NCBI RefSeq assembly: GCF_001297125.1
Contig: NZ_LHPC01000028.1
Coordinates: forward strand, 62,001-126,000
Length of the DNA: 64,000 nt
Direction: 5' to 3'
Source: Pseudomonas sp. RIT-PI-q
Lineage (GTDB): Bacteria > Pseudomonadota > Gammaproteobacteria > Pseudomonadales > Pseudomonadaceae
Shown piece by piece: positions 17,125 through 25,340 of this stretch; the stretch's first letter is position 1; every line of letters starts with the position of its first letter. The notes below the pieces were generated by a model, which was not told the origin of the DNA, made no database searches, and saw only the letters and a list, made by a program, of their open reading frames with translations. A program made the position numbers and the translations under genes.

Positions 17125-18062
17125 GTAGGAGCTGGCTTGCCAGCGAAAGCGCCGGGTCAGGCGACTTCGATGTTGTTGGGGCCACCGCCATCGCCAGCAA
17201 GCCGGCTCCTACAAAGGGTTTGTGTCATACCCCGACCAACTGTAGGAGCTGGCTTGCCAGCGAAAGCGCCGGGTCAGGCGACTTCGATGTTGTTCGGTCC
17301 ACCCCTATCGCCAGCAAGCCGGCTCCTACAAAGGGTTGGTGTCATACCCCGACCAACTGTAGGCGCTGGCTTGCCAGCGAAGGCGTTGGGTCAGGCGACT
17401 TCGATGTTGTTCGGTCCACCGCTATCGCCAGCAAGCCGGCTCCTACAAAGGGTTTGTGTCATACCCCGGCCAACTGTAGGCGCTGGCTTGCCAGCGAAAG
17501 CGCCGGGTCAGGCGACTTCGATGTTGTTCGGTCCACCGCTATCGCCAGCAAGCCGGCTCCTACAAAGGGTTTGTGTCATACCCCGACCGACTGTAGGAGC
17601 TGGCTTGCCAGCGAAAGCGTTGGGTCAGGCGACTTCGATGTTGTTCGGTCCACCGCCATCGCCAGCAAGCCGGCTCCTACAAGGGATTTGTGTCATACCC
17701 CGGCCAACTGTAGGCGCTGGCTTGCCAGCGAAAGCGCCGGGTCAGGCGACTTCGATGTTGTGGGGTCCACCGCCATCGCCAGCAAGCCGGCTCCTACAAG
17801 GGGTTTGTGTCGCACCCAGGCCTACATGGGGTTTGTGTCATACCCCGGCCGACTGTAGGCGCTGGCTTGCCAGCGAAGGCGTTGGGTCAGGCGACTTCGA
17901 TGTTGTGGGGTCCACCGCTATCGCCAGCAAGCCGGCTCCTACAAGGGGTTTGTGTCATACCCCGGCCAACTGTAGGAGCTGGCTTGCCAGCGAAGGCGTT
18001 GGGTCAGGCGACTTCGATGTTGTGGGGTCCACCGCCATCGCCAGCAAGCCGGCTCCTACAAG
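17125..18062. repeat. eight-unit 117-bp tandem array built from REP pairs
   Basis: Units start at 17125, 17242, 17359, 17476, 17593, 17710, 17855 and 17972. The period is exactly 117 bp except for one 28-bp insertion between units 6 and 7. Each unit holds a REP pair (GTAGGAGCTGGCTTGCCAGC ... inverse arm ending GCCGGCTCCTAC) plus the linker GTTTGTGTCATACCCC. Copies differ by only a few bases. Degenerate linker remnants continue to about 18150. The 1097-bp gap between 17096 and 18192 holds nothing else. Because 117 is a multiple of 3, long meaningless open frames run through it. Confidence 0.93.
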
Positions 18063-18192
18063 GGGTTCGTGTCATACAAACACGCATCCATGCCATGGGC
18101 GTTTGTGTCACGCAATCACGCACCCAGGCCAAGGGGTTTGTGTCACGCAAACAGATACCGGCTCTCTCCCTTTTTGATCGAGTGAATTCACC

Positions 18193-19392
18193 ATGAGTCT
18201 TTCCTCTCAACCTGCTCCACCCCTGAGATCCGTCGAGGTGGCCCATTTCGACGCGTTGCTCGCAGGCATCGGCGAACAACTGGCCGCCAGCGCCCACGTT
18301 TATGACGAGAGCGGTGCCTTCCCGCAGGACAACTTCACGCTGTTGCATGAGCACGGCCTGGTCGCACTGACCGTGCCCAAAGCCCTCGGCGGTGGCGGCG
18401 CGAATCTGGCGCAGGCGCGCAAGGCCATCAGCGCGATCGCCAAAGGTGAGCCCTCGACCGCGTTGATTCTGGTGATGCAATACATCCAGCACGCCCGCCT
18501 GCAGGACAGTAAAAACTGGCCCGAAGCGCTGCGCCTGCAAGTGGCTCAAGACGCCGTCCGGGATGGCGCTTTGATCAACGCCTTGCGCGTCGAACCCGAC
18601 CTCGGCACCCCGGCCCGTGGCGGTCTGCCCGCGACCATCGCCCGGCGCACCGCCGCAGGCTGGCGCATCAGCGGCCGGAAAATCTACTCCACCGGCAGTC
18701 ATGGCCTGACCTGGTTCAGCGTCTGGGCGCGCAGCACCGATGAAGACCCGCTGGTCGGCGTCTGGCTGGTGCACAAGGACACACCCGGCATCAGCATCAT
18801 CGAGGATTGGGACCATCTGGGCATGCGCGCCACGTGCAGCCATGAAGTGGTATTCGACAATGTGCTGGTGCCGCTGGATCACGCCGTCAGCGTTAGCCCG
18901 TGGAGCGCCCCGCAACCCGAGCTCGATGGCGATGGGTTGCTGTGGATGTCGGTGTTGCTGTCATCGGTCTACGACGGGGTCGCCCAAGCCGCACGCGACT
19001 GGTTGGTGGGCTGGCTGGAAACCCGCAAACCGTCCAACCTCGGCGCGGCACTATCGACCCGGCCGCGCTTTCAGGAACCCGTCGGCCACATCGACGCCCT
19101 GCTGTTCGCCAATCGCAGCCTGCTCGATGCCGCTGCTGAAGGGCACACGCCGGCGAGTAACGCGGCGCAACTGAAATACCTGGTGACCGGCAACGCCATC
19201 CGCGCGGTCGAGTTGGCCATCGAGGCGTCCGGCAATCCTGGTCTGTCACGCCACAATCCGCTGCAACGGCATTACCGCGATGTGCTGTGCAGTCGTGTCC
19301 ATACGCCGCAAAACGACGCCGTGCTGCAAGGCGTCGGCAAAGCGGTCTTCGCCCAGCGCCAGTCTGCATTCCAATTTGGAGAACGCCCATGA
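18193..19392 (+). CDS. acyl-CoA dehydrogenase-family flavoprotein (DszC/SfnB-like)
   Basis: A 399-residue protein of the acyl-CoA dehydrogenase fold: an N-terminal helical domain, a central beta domain (GLPATIARRTAAGWRISGRK, then FSVWARSTDEDP and HLGMRATCSHEVVFDNVLVP), and a C-terminal helical bundle. In sulfur-scavenging operons such proteins often act as FMNH2-dependent monooxygenases or desulfurisation enzymes (DszC, SfnB/SfnC types) rather than true acyl-CoA dehydrogenases. It follows the repeat array and overlaps the next gene by ATGA. The array may separate it transcriptionally from the upstream operon. The substrate is unknown. Confidence 0.82.
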   Translation: MSLSSQPAPPLRSVEVAHFDALLAGIGEQLAASAHVYDESGAFPQDNFTLLHEHGLVALTVPKALGGGGANLAQARKAISAIAKGEPSTALILVMQYIQHARLQDSKNWPEALRLQVAQDAVRDGALINALRVEPDLGTPARGGLPATIARRTAAGWRISGRKIYSTGSHGLTWFSVWARSTDEDPLVGVWLVHKDTPGISIIEDWDHLGMRATCSHEVVFDNVLVPLDHAVSVSPWSAPQPELDGDGLLWMSVLLSSVYDGVAQAARDWLVGWLETRKPSNLGAALSTRPRFQEPVGHIDALLFANRSLLDAAAEGHTPASNAAQLKYLVTGNAIRAVELAIEASGNPGLSRHNPLQRHYRDVLCSRVHTPQNDAVLQGVGKAVFAQRQSAFQFGERP

Positions 19393-20348
19393 GCCAGCTT
19401 GTTATCGCCAGCCAACTGGATGAAGACTTCAACGAAGTGATCCGCCAGCGCCTCGCGCAATCGCACCCCGGCGCCCGCGTCATTGGCGTACCGGCCGGCG
19501 TGCCCAGCGACCTGCCGGCGGAAGTCGGCATCCTGCTCGCGCGACCAATCAATGTGCGCGGTTATCAGGCGCCGGACACACCGCCACCGGGCTGGCCCTA
19601 TGGCTTGCAGTGGATTCAAGTAGTGTCTTCAGGCATCGACTTCTACCCGAAATGGCTGTTCAACGGTCCGCCGGTAAGCACGTCGCGGGGCAGCGCTGCG
19701 GAGAACATCGCCGAATTCGCCCTGGCCGCTATCTTCGCTGCGGCCAAGCGTTTGCCGGACATTTGGGTGCACGACTCGCAATGGAGTTTCACCGCGCTGA
19801 CGCCGCTCAAGGGCAGCACGCTGGGGATTCTCGGCTTCGGCGCCATTGGCCGCAGCCTGGCGACCAAGGCCCACGCGCTGGGTATCAATGTAGTGTCGCT
19901 GCGTCAGAGCCAGGTGCCGTTCGAAGTTGAGGGTGTGGAAGCGGCGAAGGACATCCATGACCTGTTTGCCCGCGCCGATCACCTGGTGCTGGCCGCGCCC
20001 CTGACCGACTCGACCCGGCACATCGTCGACAGCGCGGTGCTCGCCAGTGCCAAGCCCGGCCTGCACCTGATCAACATCGCCCGAGGTGGATTGCTTGATC
20101 ATGGCGCCCTGCTTGAAGCACTGGACACCGGACACATCGGCCTCGCCTCGCTGGACGTCACCGAGCCCGAACCGCTGCCGGATGGGCACCCGCTTTATGC
20201 GCATCCCCGGGTTCGCCTGTCACCCCATACCTCGGCGATTTCGAGCAACAGCCGCCACGAAATTGCCGACAGTTTCCTGGCCAACCTTGAGCGCTTTCTC
20301 AATGGCCTGGCGCTGGAGAATCCGGCGAACGTCCAACGCGGGTATTGA
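19389..20348 (+). CDS. D-isomer-specific 2-hydroxyacid dehydrogenase
   Basis: A 319-residue NAD(P)-dependent dehydrogenase. The Rossmann motif is GILGFGAIGRSLATKA (around residue 145), with catalytic-type residues in NIARGGLLDHGALLEALDTG, the glutamate of VTEPEPLPDGHPL, and the histidine of LSPHTSA. It should interconvert a 2-hydroxyacid and a 2-oxoacid. I start at ATG 19389, which overlaps the upstream stop (ATGA); upstream in-frame codons lie inside the acyl-CoA-dehydrogenase-like gene. It probably handles the carbon skeleton left after desulfurisation, which is inference. Confidence 0.87.
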   Translation: MSQLVIASQLDEDFNEVIRQRLAQSHPGARVIGVPAGVPSDLPAEVGILLARPINVRGYQAPDTPPPGWPYGLQWIQVVSSGIDFYPKWLFNGPPVSTSRGSAAENIAEFALAAIFAAAKRLPDIWVHDSQWSFTALTPLKGSTLGILGFGAIGRSLATKAHALGINVVSLRQSQVPFEVEGVEAAKDIHDLFARADHLVLAAPLTDSTRHIVDSAVLASAKPGLHLINIARGGLLDHGALLEALDTGHIGLASLDVTEPEPLPDGHPLYAHPRVRLSPHTSAISSNSRHEIADSFLANLERFLNGLALENPANVQRGY

Positions 20349-20367
20349 GTACAACCGATCTACCGTC

Positions 20368-20432
20368 ATCGCGGGCAAGCCACGCTCCCACAGGTTATGC
20401 ATCACTTGTGGGAGCGTGGCTTGCCCGCGATT
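20368..20432. repeat. REP-type inverted repeat pair
   Basis: The arms ATCGCGGGCAAGCCACGCTC and the inverse GAGCGTGGCTTGCCCGCGA lie 14 nt apart just after the dehydrogenase gene, a strong hairpin that could end the upstream transcript. Confidence 0.8.
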
Positions 20433-20509
20433 GCGTTTTAACTGCCAAACACGAACATCAGCATTACGCATCTAAATAACATTTTTAATGCCTGTTTTTT
20501 ATAATTACC

Positions 20510-20555
20510 TTATAACTAATCGGACTTTTACAGCCTCTATTTATACAAATATTGT
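20510..20555 (+). promoter_or_regulatory. predicted promoter of the TonB receptor/amine oxidase unit with AT-rich box
   Basis: TTATAACTAATC leads into GGACTTTTACAG, which supplies a -35-like TTTACA (20527-20532), a 17-bp spacer and TATTGT (20550-20555). The 24 bp from 20510 match the minus-strand segment 39275-39252 at 21 of 24 positions, although the two genes they serve are unrelated. GTTTTTTATAATTA just upstream is also found ahead of the monooxygenase gene at 42249. Confidence 0.6.
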
Positions 20556-20568
20556 TACAACCATCACC

Positions 20569-20588
20569 GACCCCTGACCAGGTGGAGG
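20569..20588 (+). promoter_or_regulatory. GACCCCT/GGAGG leader motif, copy C
   Basis: The sequence GACCCCTGACCAGGTGGAGG begins about 7 nt after the predicted transcription start, giving a leader of about 200 nt before the receptor ATG. The CTCC/GGAG stem of copies A and B is not kept here, so sequence rather than a fixed hairpin seems to be conserved. A 12-codon open frame (ATG at about 20678) follows but has no ribosome-binding site. Confidence 0.55.
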
Positions 20589-20762
20589 CCCACGGAACTG
20601 CACGTTTTTCCGGCCGACACCACTCCACGGTCAACCGCCACACCCAAACCTGAAACCGGCTCAAGCCGCCATCGCCATGGCTTTCAAACCCTGGCCCCGG
20701 CAACGCTTTGCCTAAAAAAACATAACGACATCAACGCCGCACTGACACACCTGGGGCTCACC

Positions 20763-22895
20763 ATGCACACCACTTTTCGTTCAAACCGCCTGACGCTGGC
20801 GGTATCGCTGGCGATGTTCGGCTTGTCGGCCCACGCCGACGAAACCACCAAGGATGGTGCCCTGCCGGTTGTGACCGTCACCGCTGAACACCACAGCGAA
20901 GACCTGCAAAAAACCCCGCTGGCGATTTCCGCGTTCGACGAAAAAGCCCTCGAAGACAAACAGATCAAAAGCATTCGCGACCTCTCCGGACAGGTGCCGA
21001 ACCTGACCCTCAGCCGTCAGTCGATCTCCTACAGCGCGCAGACCTACGGGATTCGTGGCATCGGTGAGACCGATCCGATCCAGGAATCGGCCGTCGCGGT
21101 CTACGCCGATGACCTGTACATCCCACGGGCCATTTCCTCAATGCTCGACTTCAACGACGTCGAGCGCGTCGAAGTCCTGCGCGGCCCGCAAGGCACGCTC
21201 TACGGACGCAACAGCAGCGCCGGCGCGATCCGTGTGATCACCCGCGACCCGACTCAGGAAACCCGTGGTTTCTTCGAACTCGGAGCCGGCAACTACAACG
21301 CTCAGAACGGCCGCTTGCTGATCAGCGGCCCGCTGGTGGACAACGCATTGTTCGGCAGCTTTTCGGCGATTCGCCTGACCCGAGACGGCACCGTCTCCAA
21401 CCCGACACGCGGCTCGGACGTGAACAACGTCGACATCCAGTCCTATCGCGGCAAGTTGCGCTTCAAGCCCGACGATTCGCCGTGGGATGTGCAACTGACC
21501 CTGGCCGGTACGTTCGACCGTGGCGACACCACCAGCTACACGCCGTTTGATGCCGACGGCCACTTCGACAAATTCAAGAGTTACAGCAGCCTCAACCCAA
21601 AGAACCGTCTCGATCAGGGCAGCTCGGTGCTGCGCGCGATCTACGCCATCGACGATCACCTGAACTTTAAATCGGTGACCGCCTATTCGGCGTTCCATCA
21701 GCCGGTGAACTACGACAACTCGGGCCAGGCGGCGCTGATCCAGCAAAACCTGATTTTGTACAAGCAGGACTACGCCACCCAGGAGTTCCAGCTCAACGGC
21801 GATTACGACAAGTTCAGCTTCAGCACCGGCTTGTACCTGTACCACGAAAAATTCGACGCCGACCGCGACAACCTGACGTTCTCCGTCGCACGCAATCGGG
21901 TGATCGGCCAGGGCCAATACAGCACGACCAACACCGAGAGCTACGCCTTGTATGGCCAGGGCAGTTACAAAATCACACCCCAGCTGTCGCTGATCGCCGG
22001 GCTGCGTTTTACCCGCGAGCACAAGAACTTCGACTACACCAACTACGCCATCACCACCGACCGGCAAATCACCGGGACCAACTTCAGCGCCGATTCGAGC
22101 AAGTCCTGGCAGTCGACCAGCCCGAAACTCGGCTTCGAATACGCCTGGACCCCACACCTGAATCAGTACGCCTACGTGGCCAAAGGGTTCAAGGCTGGTG
22201 GCTTCGACAACCGTGCGCCGACCCAGGCCGCTGCCGAACAGGCGTTCTCGCCGGAGGACGTGACCACCTGGGAAACCGGCTTCAAGGGTGACTTCTTCGA
22301 CCAGCGCCTGCGCGCCAACCTTGCGCTGTTCTACAACGACTACAAAGACCTGCAAACCAACGCCTACGACCCGGCGCTGGGTGTCAGCCTGCGGACCAAC
22401 GTCGGCCAGGCGCACACCTACGGTGTCGAACTGGAAACCCTGAGCGCGCTGACCAACGATCTGCAACTGACCGCCAACGTTGGCTACCTGCAAAGCCAGT
22501 ACGACGACTTCGAAAATGCCAGCGGCGCCGGTGTCGATGCCAACGGCAAACAGCTGGTGTTCTCGCCACGCTGGAACGCCAGCGTCGGCCTCAACTACAC
22601 GATCCCGGCCGGATTGCCCGGCGTCTGGCTGGCCGGCACCGATGCGCAGTTCCAGACCAAGTCCTTTGCCAATGCGCTAAACGACGACGTCCAGGAAATC
22701 CCCCAGCAGACCTTCTGGAACGCCAACACCCGCTACCTCTCCAGCGACGGTCACTGGACGACCACCCTCGCGGTGAAAAACCTGCTCGATCGCGCCTACC
22801 CGCAATCGGTCGGCTACGTGCCTTCCAGTGGTGCTCGTTTCTACTCGATCAACGACCCGCGCACCGTCCTGTTGTCGGTGCGCTACGACCTTTAA
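20763..22895 (+). CDS. TonB-dependent outer-membrane receptor
   Basis: A 710-residue receptor with a signal peptide (about residues 1-25, ending LSAHA), a TonB-box-like VVTVTAE, a plug (YGIRGIGETDPIQESAVAVY, VERVEVLRGPQGTLYGRNSS, AGAIRVITRDP) and a beta barrel ending LLSVRYDL. It is of a different subfamily from the three other receptors in the window. It heads a unit with an exported amine oxidase, an exported RidA and a second receptor, so its ligand may be an amine or amino-acid derivative containing sulfur. No permease gene is in this unit. Confidence 0.92.
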   Translation: MHTTFRSNRLTLAVSLAMFGLSAHADETTKDGALPVVTVTAEHHSEDLQKTPLAISAFDEKALEDKQIKSIRDLSGQVPNLTLSRQSISYSAQTYGIRGIGETDPIQESAVAVYADDLYIPRAISSMLDFNDVERVEVLRGPQGTLYGRNSSAGAIRVITRDPTQETRGFFELGAGNYNAQNGRLLISGPLVDNALFGSFSAIRLTRDGTVSNPTRGSDVNNVDIQSYRGKLRFKPDDSPWDVQLTLAGTFDRGDTTSYTPFDADGHFDKFKSYSSLNPKNRLDQGSSVLRAIYAIDDHLNFKSVTAYSAFHQPVNYDNSGQAALIQQNLILYKQDYATQEFQLNGDYDKFSFSTGLYLYHEKFDADRDNLTFSVARNRVIGQGQYSTTNTESYALYGQGSYKITPQLSLIAGLRFTREHKNFDYTNYAITTDRQITGTNFSADSSKSWQSTSPKLGFEYAWTPHLNQYAYVAKGFKAGGFDNRAPTQAAAEQAFSPEDVTTWETGFKGDFFDQRLRANLALFYNDYKDLQTNAYDPALGVSLRTNVGQAHTYGVELETLSALTNDLQLTANVGYLQSQYDDFENASGAGVDANGKQLVFSPRWNASVGLNYTIPAGLPGVWLAGTDAQFQTKSFANALNDDVQEIPQQTFWNANTRYLSSDGHWTTTLAVKNLLDRAYPQSVGYVPSSGARFYSINDPRTVLLSVRYDL

Positions 22896-22938
22896 CCGCA
22901 AAAACAACGACACACCTTTGATGGTCACGAACCTCCCG

Positions 22939-23042
22939 GTAGGAGCTGCCGAAGGCTGCGATCTTTTGATTCTGGCGCCCGTTCAGACAACGCGTCGCCT
23001 CAGGGAAAAGATCAAAAGATCGCAGCCTTCGGCAGCTCCTAC
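22939..23042. repeat. inverted repeat of a different REP subtype
   Basis: The arm GTAGGAGCTGCCGAAGGCTG continues as CGATCTTTTGAT and is matched by the inverse AAAAGATCGCAGCC ... GGCAGCTCCTAC. The stem is long and perfect enough to be a terminator-like structure between the receptor and amine oxidase genes. Confidence 0.8.
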
Positions 23043-23076
23043 GGGGGTTCAAGGTAAACACACAAGGAGCACCATT

Positions 23077-24651
23077 ATGGCTTTCACTCGCAGGGAACTG
23101 ATTTCCCGTATTGCCGCCGTCGGTGGCTATTCCGCCGCAGTCAGCGCCCTCTCCGCGCTGGGGCTGACGCCTCAGGCGGTGGCCTCGAGTTTCAACCCGC
23201 TGCAACTGGGCAGCAGTGGCAAAGGCAAAAATGTGGTGGTGGTCGGCGCCGGGATTTCCGGGCTGGTCAGTGCCTATGAGCTGCGCAAGGCCGGCTTCAC
23301 GGTGACCATTCTCGAAGCCCGCGAGCGGGTTGGCGGGCGCAACTGGACGTTGCGTCGCGGCAGCAAAATCGATTTCGACGATGGCGTCAGCCAGACCGTC
23401 GACTTCGATGACGGGCAGTTTTTCAACGCCGGGCCCGCGCGCATTCCCAGCCATCACCAGACGATCCTCGGTTACTGCCGCGAGTTGGGCGTCGAGTTGC
23501 AAGTGCTGGTCAACAGCAGCCGCAACGCATTGGCCTTGCCGGACCCGAAAAAGCCGGCCTTCCAGTTACGCCAGGCGGTCAACGACACCCGCGGCCAGCT
23601 GTCCGAACTGCTGGCGCGCACCGTCAGCCGCAAAGCCCTCGACCAGGACTTGAGCGCCGACGACCGCCAGGCATTGCTGAATTTCCTCAAGGTCTACGGC
23701 GACCTCAATGCCGACTTCAAATATAAGGGTTCGGTGCGCTCGGGTTACGACCGTGTGCCCGGTGCGGGCGATCAAACCGGTGTCACCCGCGCGCCGCTGG
23801 AACTGCAAACGCTGCTCAATCCCAAGCTGTGGGGCGCCTTGGTGTTCGATGAGATTCCGGAGTTCTCCTCGACCATGTTCCAGCCGGTCGGTGGCATGGA
23901 CCGGATTCCCTATGCCTTCTACGAGAAGCTCAAGGACGCGGTGCGCTTCAACGCCGAAGTCAGCGACATCCAGACCTCGGAAAATGGCAGTCGCATCACT
24001 TACCGCGATCGCAAGACCGGCACCACGCAAACCCTGAACGCCGATTACGCCATCGTCACCGTGCCCCTGCCGCTGCTGGCCAAACTGCCGAGCAACTTCA
24101 GCGCACCGTTCAAGCAAGCCATTCTCAGCGCGCAAAGCGATCAGGCCAACAAGGTGGCCTGGCAGTCACCGCGATTCTGGGAAACCGACTTCAATATCTA
24201 CGGCGGGCTCTCCTACCTCGACCATGAAGTCAAAGGCTTGTGGTATCCCAGCGATCGCCTCAACAGTGCCCAAGGCATTCTGGTTGCCGCATACAACACC
24301 AGCGAATCGGCCCAGGCCTTCAGCAAAAAATCCCTCGCCGAACAGTTCGCCTCTTCCCGCCAAGCCGTTGAACTGCTGCACCCCGGCTACAGCGCCAAGC
24401 TGCAAAAACCGGTGGCGATCAACTGGTCCAAGGTGCCCTTCAGCAAAGGCCCGTGGATCGTCAACGACGAGGTCGGCGAGAGCGCCTACCAAATTCTCAA
24501 CGAACCGCAGGGCCGCACGTATCTGGCCAGCGATGCCCTCGCTCACGGCGGCGTCGGCATCTGGCAGAACAGCGCCGCCGACTCGGCGCGACGCATCGTT
24601 GCACTGATTGGCCGGCATGCCGAACGCCATCAACCGGGCGTTGCTGCCTGA
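23077..24651 (+). CDS. Tat-exported FAD-dependent amine/L-amino-acid oxidase
   Basis: A 524-residue flavin amine oxidase. A twin-arginine signal (FTRRELISR at residues 3-11, hydrophobic stretch to about 38) predicts folded export to the periplasm. The FAD site is VVVVGAGISGLVSAYELRKA, followed by EARERVGGRNWT; the C-terminal FAD contact is near LASDALAHGGVGIWQNSA. Amine oxidases convert an amine or amino acid to an imine, releasing H2O2. I start at ATG 23077, which has AAGGAG 8 bases upstream. The next gene encodes an exported RidA, the enzyme class that hydrolyses such imines. The substrate is unknown. Confidence 0.87.
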   Translation: MAFTRRELISRIAAVGGYSAAVSALSALGLTPQAVASSFNPLQLGSSGKGKNVVVVGAGISGLVSAYELRKAGFTVTILEARERVGGRNWTLRRGSKIDFDDGVSQTVDFDDGQFFNAGPARIPSHHQTILGYCRELGVELQVLVNSSRNALALPDPKKPAFQLRQAVNDTRGQLSELLARTVSRKALDQDLSADDRQALLNFLKVYGDLNADFKYKGSVRSGYDRVPGAGDQTGVTRAPLELQTLLNPKLWGALVFDEIPEFSSTMFQPVGGMDRIPYAFYEKLKDAVRFNAEVSDIQTSENGSRITYRDRKTGTTQTLNADYAIVTVPLPLLAKLPSNFSAPFKQAILSAQSDQANKVAWQSPRFWETDFNIYGGLSYLDHEVKGLWYPSDRLNSAQGILVAAYNTSESAQAFSKKSLAEQFASSRQAVELLHPGYSAKLQKPVAINWSKVPFSKGPWIVNDEVGESAYQILNEPQGRTYLASDALAHGGVGIWQNSAADSARRIVALIGRHAERHQPGVAA

Positions 24652-24675
24652 TGCCAGTCAGTTAAGCGCAATCCC

Positions 24676-24766
24676 TGTGGGAGCGAGCTTGCTCGCGAAA
24701 GCGGCAGCACAGTCAACATTGATGTCGCCTGACACACCGCCTTCGCGAGCAAGCTCGCTCCTACAG
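24676..24766. repeat. REP-type inverted repeat pair
   Basis: The arms TGTGGGAGCGAGCTTGCTCG and the inverse ending AGCTCGCTCCTACAG lie between the amine oxidase and RidA genes. The spacer is close to that at 4396-4485 (ACATT...ATCG...CTGACACACCG). Confidence 0.8.
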
Positions 24767-24806
24767 GTTGATCACCCCTGACACTTTTCAATTAAAGGAC
24801 TGACCG

Positions 24807-25304
24807 ATGAAAGCCATCACTTTGCTCACAGGATTTCTCATGACCGCGACCGTACTCAGCAGCCACGCCGACGAGATCAAACGCGTCGCCCTGCCCAACT
24901 CGAACTTCCCGATTTCACTGGCGGTGTCGGTGCCGGCGCAAACCGACTTGCTGTTCGTCAGCGGCCTGCTCGCCGACCTGCACGACCCGAAAGCACCGAA
25001 GGATTCCTTTGCCGCCTACGGTGATACCGCGACCCAGACCACTTCGATTCTGAACAAGCTCAAAGGCGTACTGGAAAGCCAGGGTCTGGGGTTAGGCGAT
25101 GTGGTGCAGCTTCGAGTGTTCCTGGTGGGTGATCCGGCCAAGGGCGGCAAGCTCGACTTCGCCGGGCTGCAAGAGGGCTACACACCGTTCTTCGGCAGTA
25201 GCGCGCAACCGAACAAACCGGCGCGCACCGCCGTGCAAGTGGTGGCCCTGCCGCTGCCCGGTGGCCTGGTGGAAATCGAGGCCGTCGCCGCGCGCAAGAA
25301 GTGA
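24807..25304 (+). CDS. exported RidA (YjgF/YER057c/UK114) family protein
   Basis: A 165-residue protein: a Sec signal peptide (about residues 1-21, ending LSSHA) followed by one RidA domain. Family features include LLFVSGLLADL, TTSILNKLKGVLESQGLGLG, DVVQLRVFLVGD and RTAVQVVALPLPGGLVEIEA. The conserved arginine of RidA (RTAV region, near residue 140) that binds 2-imino acids is present. RidA proteins hydrolyse reactive enamines and imines to ketones plus ammonia. Exported RidAs are uncommon, and this one follows a Tat-exported amine oxidase, so the pair likely works together in the periplasm. The start has AAAGGA upstream. Confidence 0.87.
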   Translation: MKAITLLTGFLMTATVLSSHADEIKRVALPNSNFPISLAVSVPAQTDLLFVSGLLADLHDPKAPKDSFAAYGDTATQTTSILNKLKGVLESQGLGLGDVVQLRVFLVGDPAKGGKLDFAGLQEGYTPFFGSSAQPNKPARTAVQVVALPLPGGLVEIEAVAARKK

Positions 25305-25340
25305 AATGGACATCACCCGACATTCAGGAGCTTCACGTTT

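Noticed and set aside
17125..18062. CRISPR array
   Set aside because: Units are 117 bp and nearly identical throughout, with no unique spacers, and contain REP palindromes; no cas genes are nearby.
16852..18177. Open frame of 441 codons with eight repeats of a 39-residue unit
   Set aside because: It begins inside the binding-protein gene and runs through the 117-bp REP array. Because 117 is divisible by 3, several frames stay open by chance (a second runs 17049-17858). There is no start signal and the composition follows the DNA repeat.
20678..20716. 12-codon leader peptide upstream of the TonB receptor
   Set aside because: It lacks a ribosome-binding site, has no run of Cys or Met codons, and no similar frame is found behind the other copies of the GACCCCT motif.
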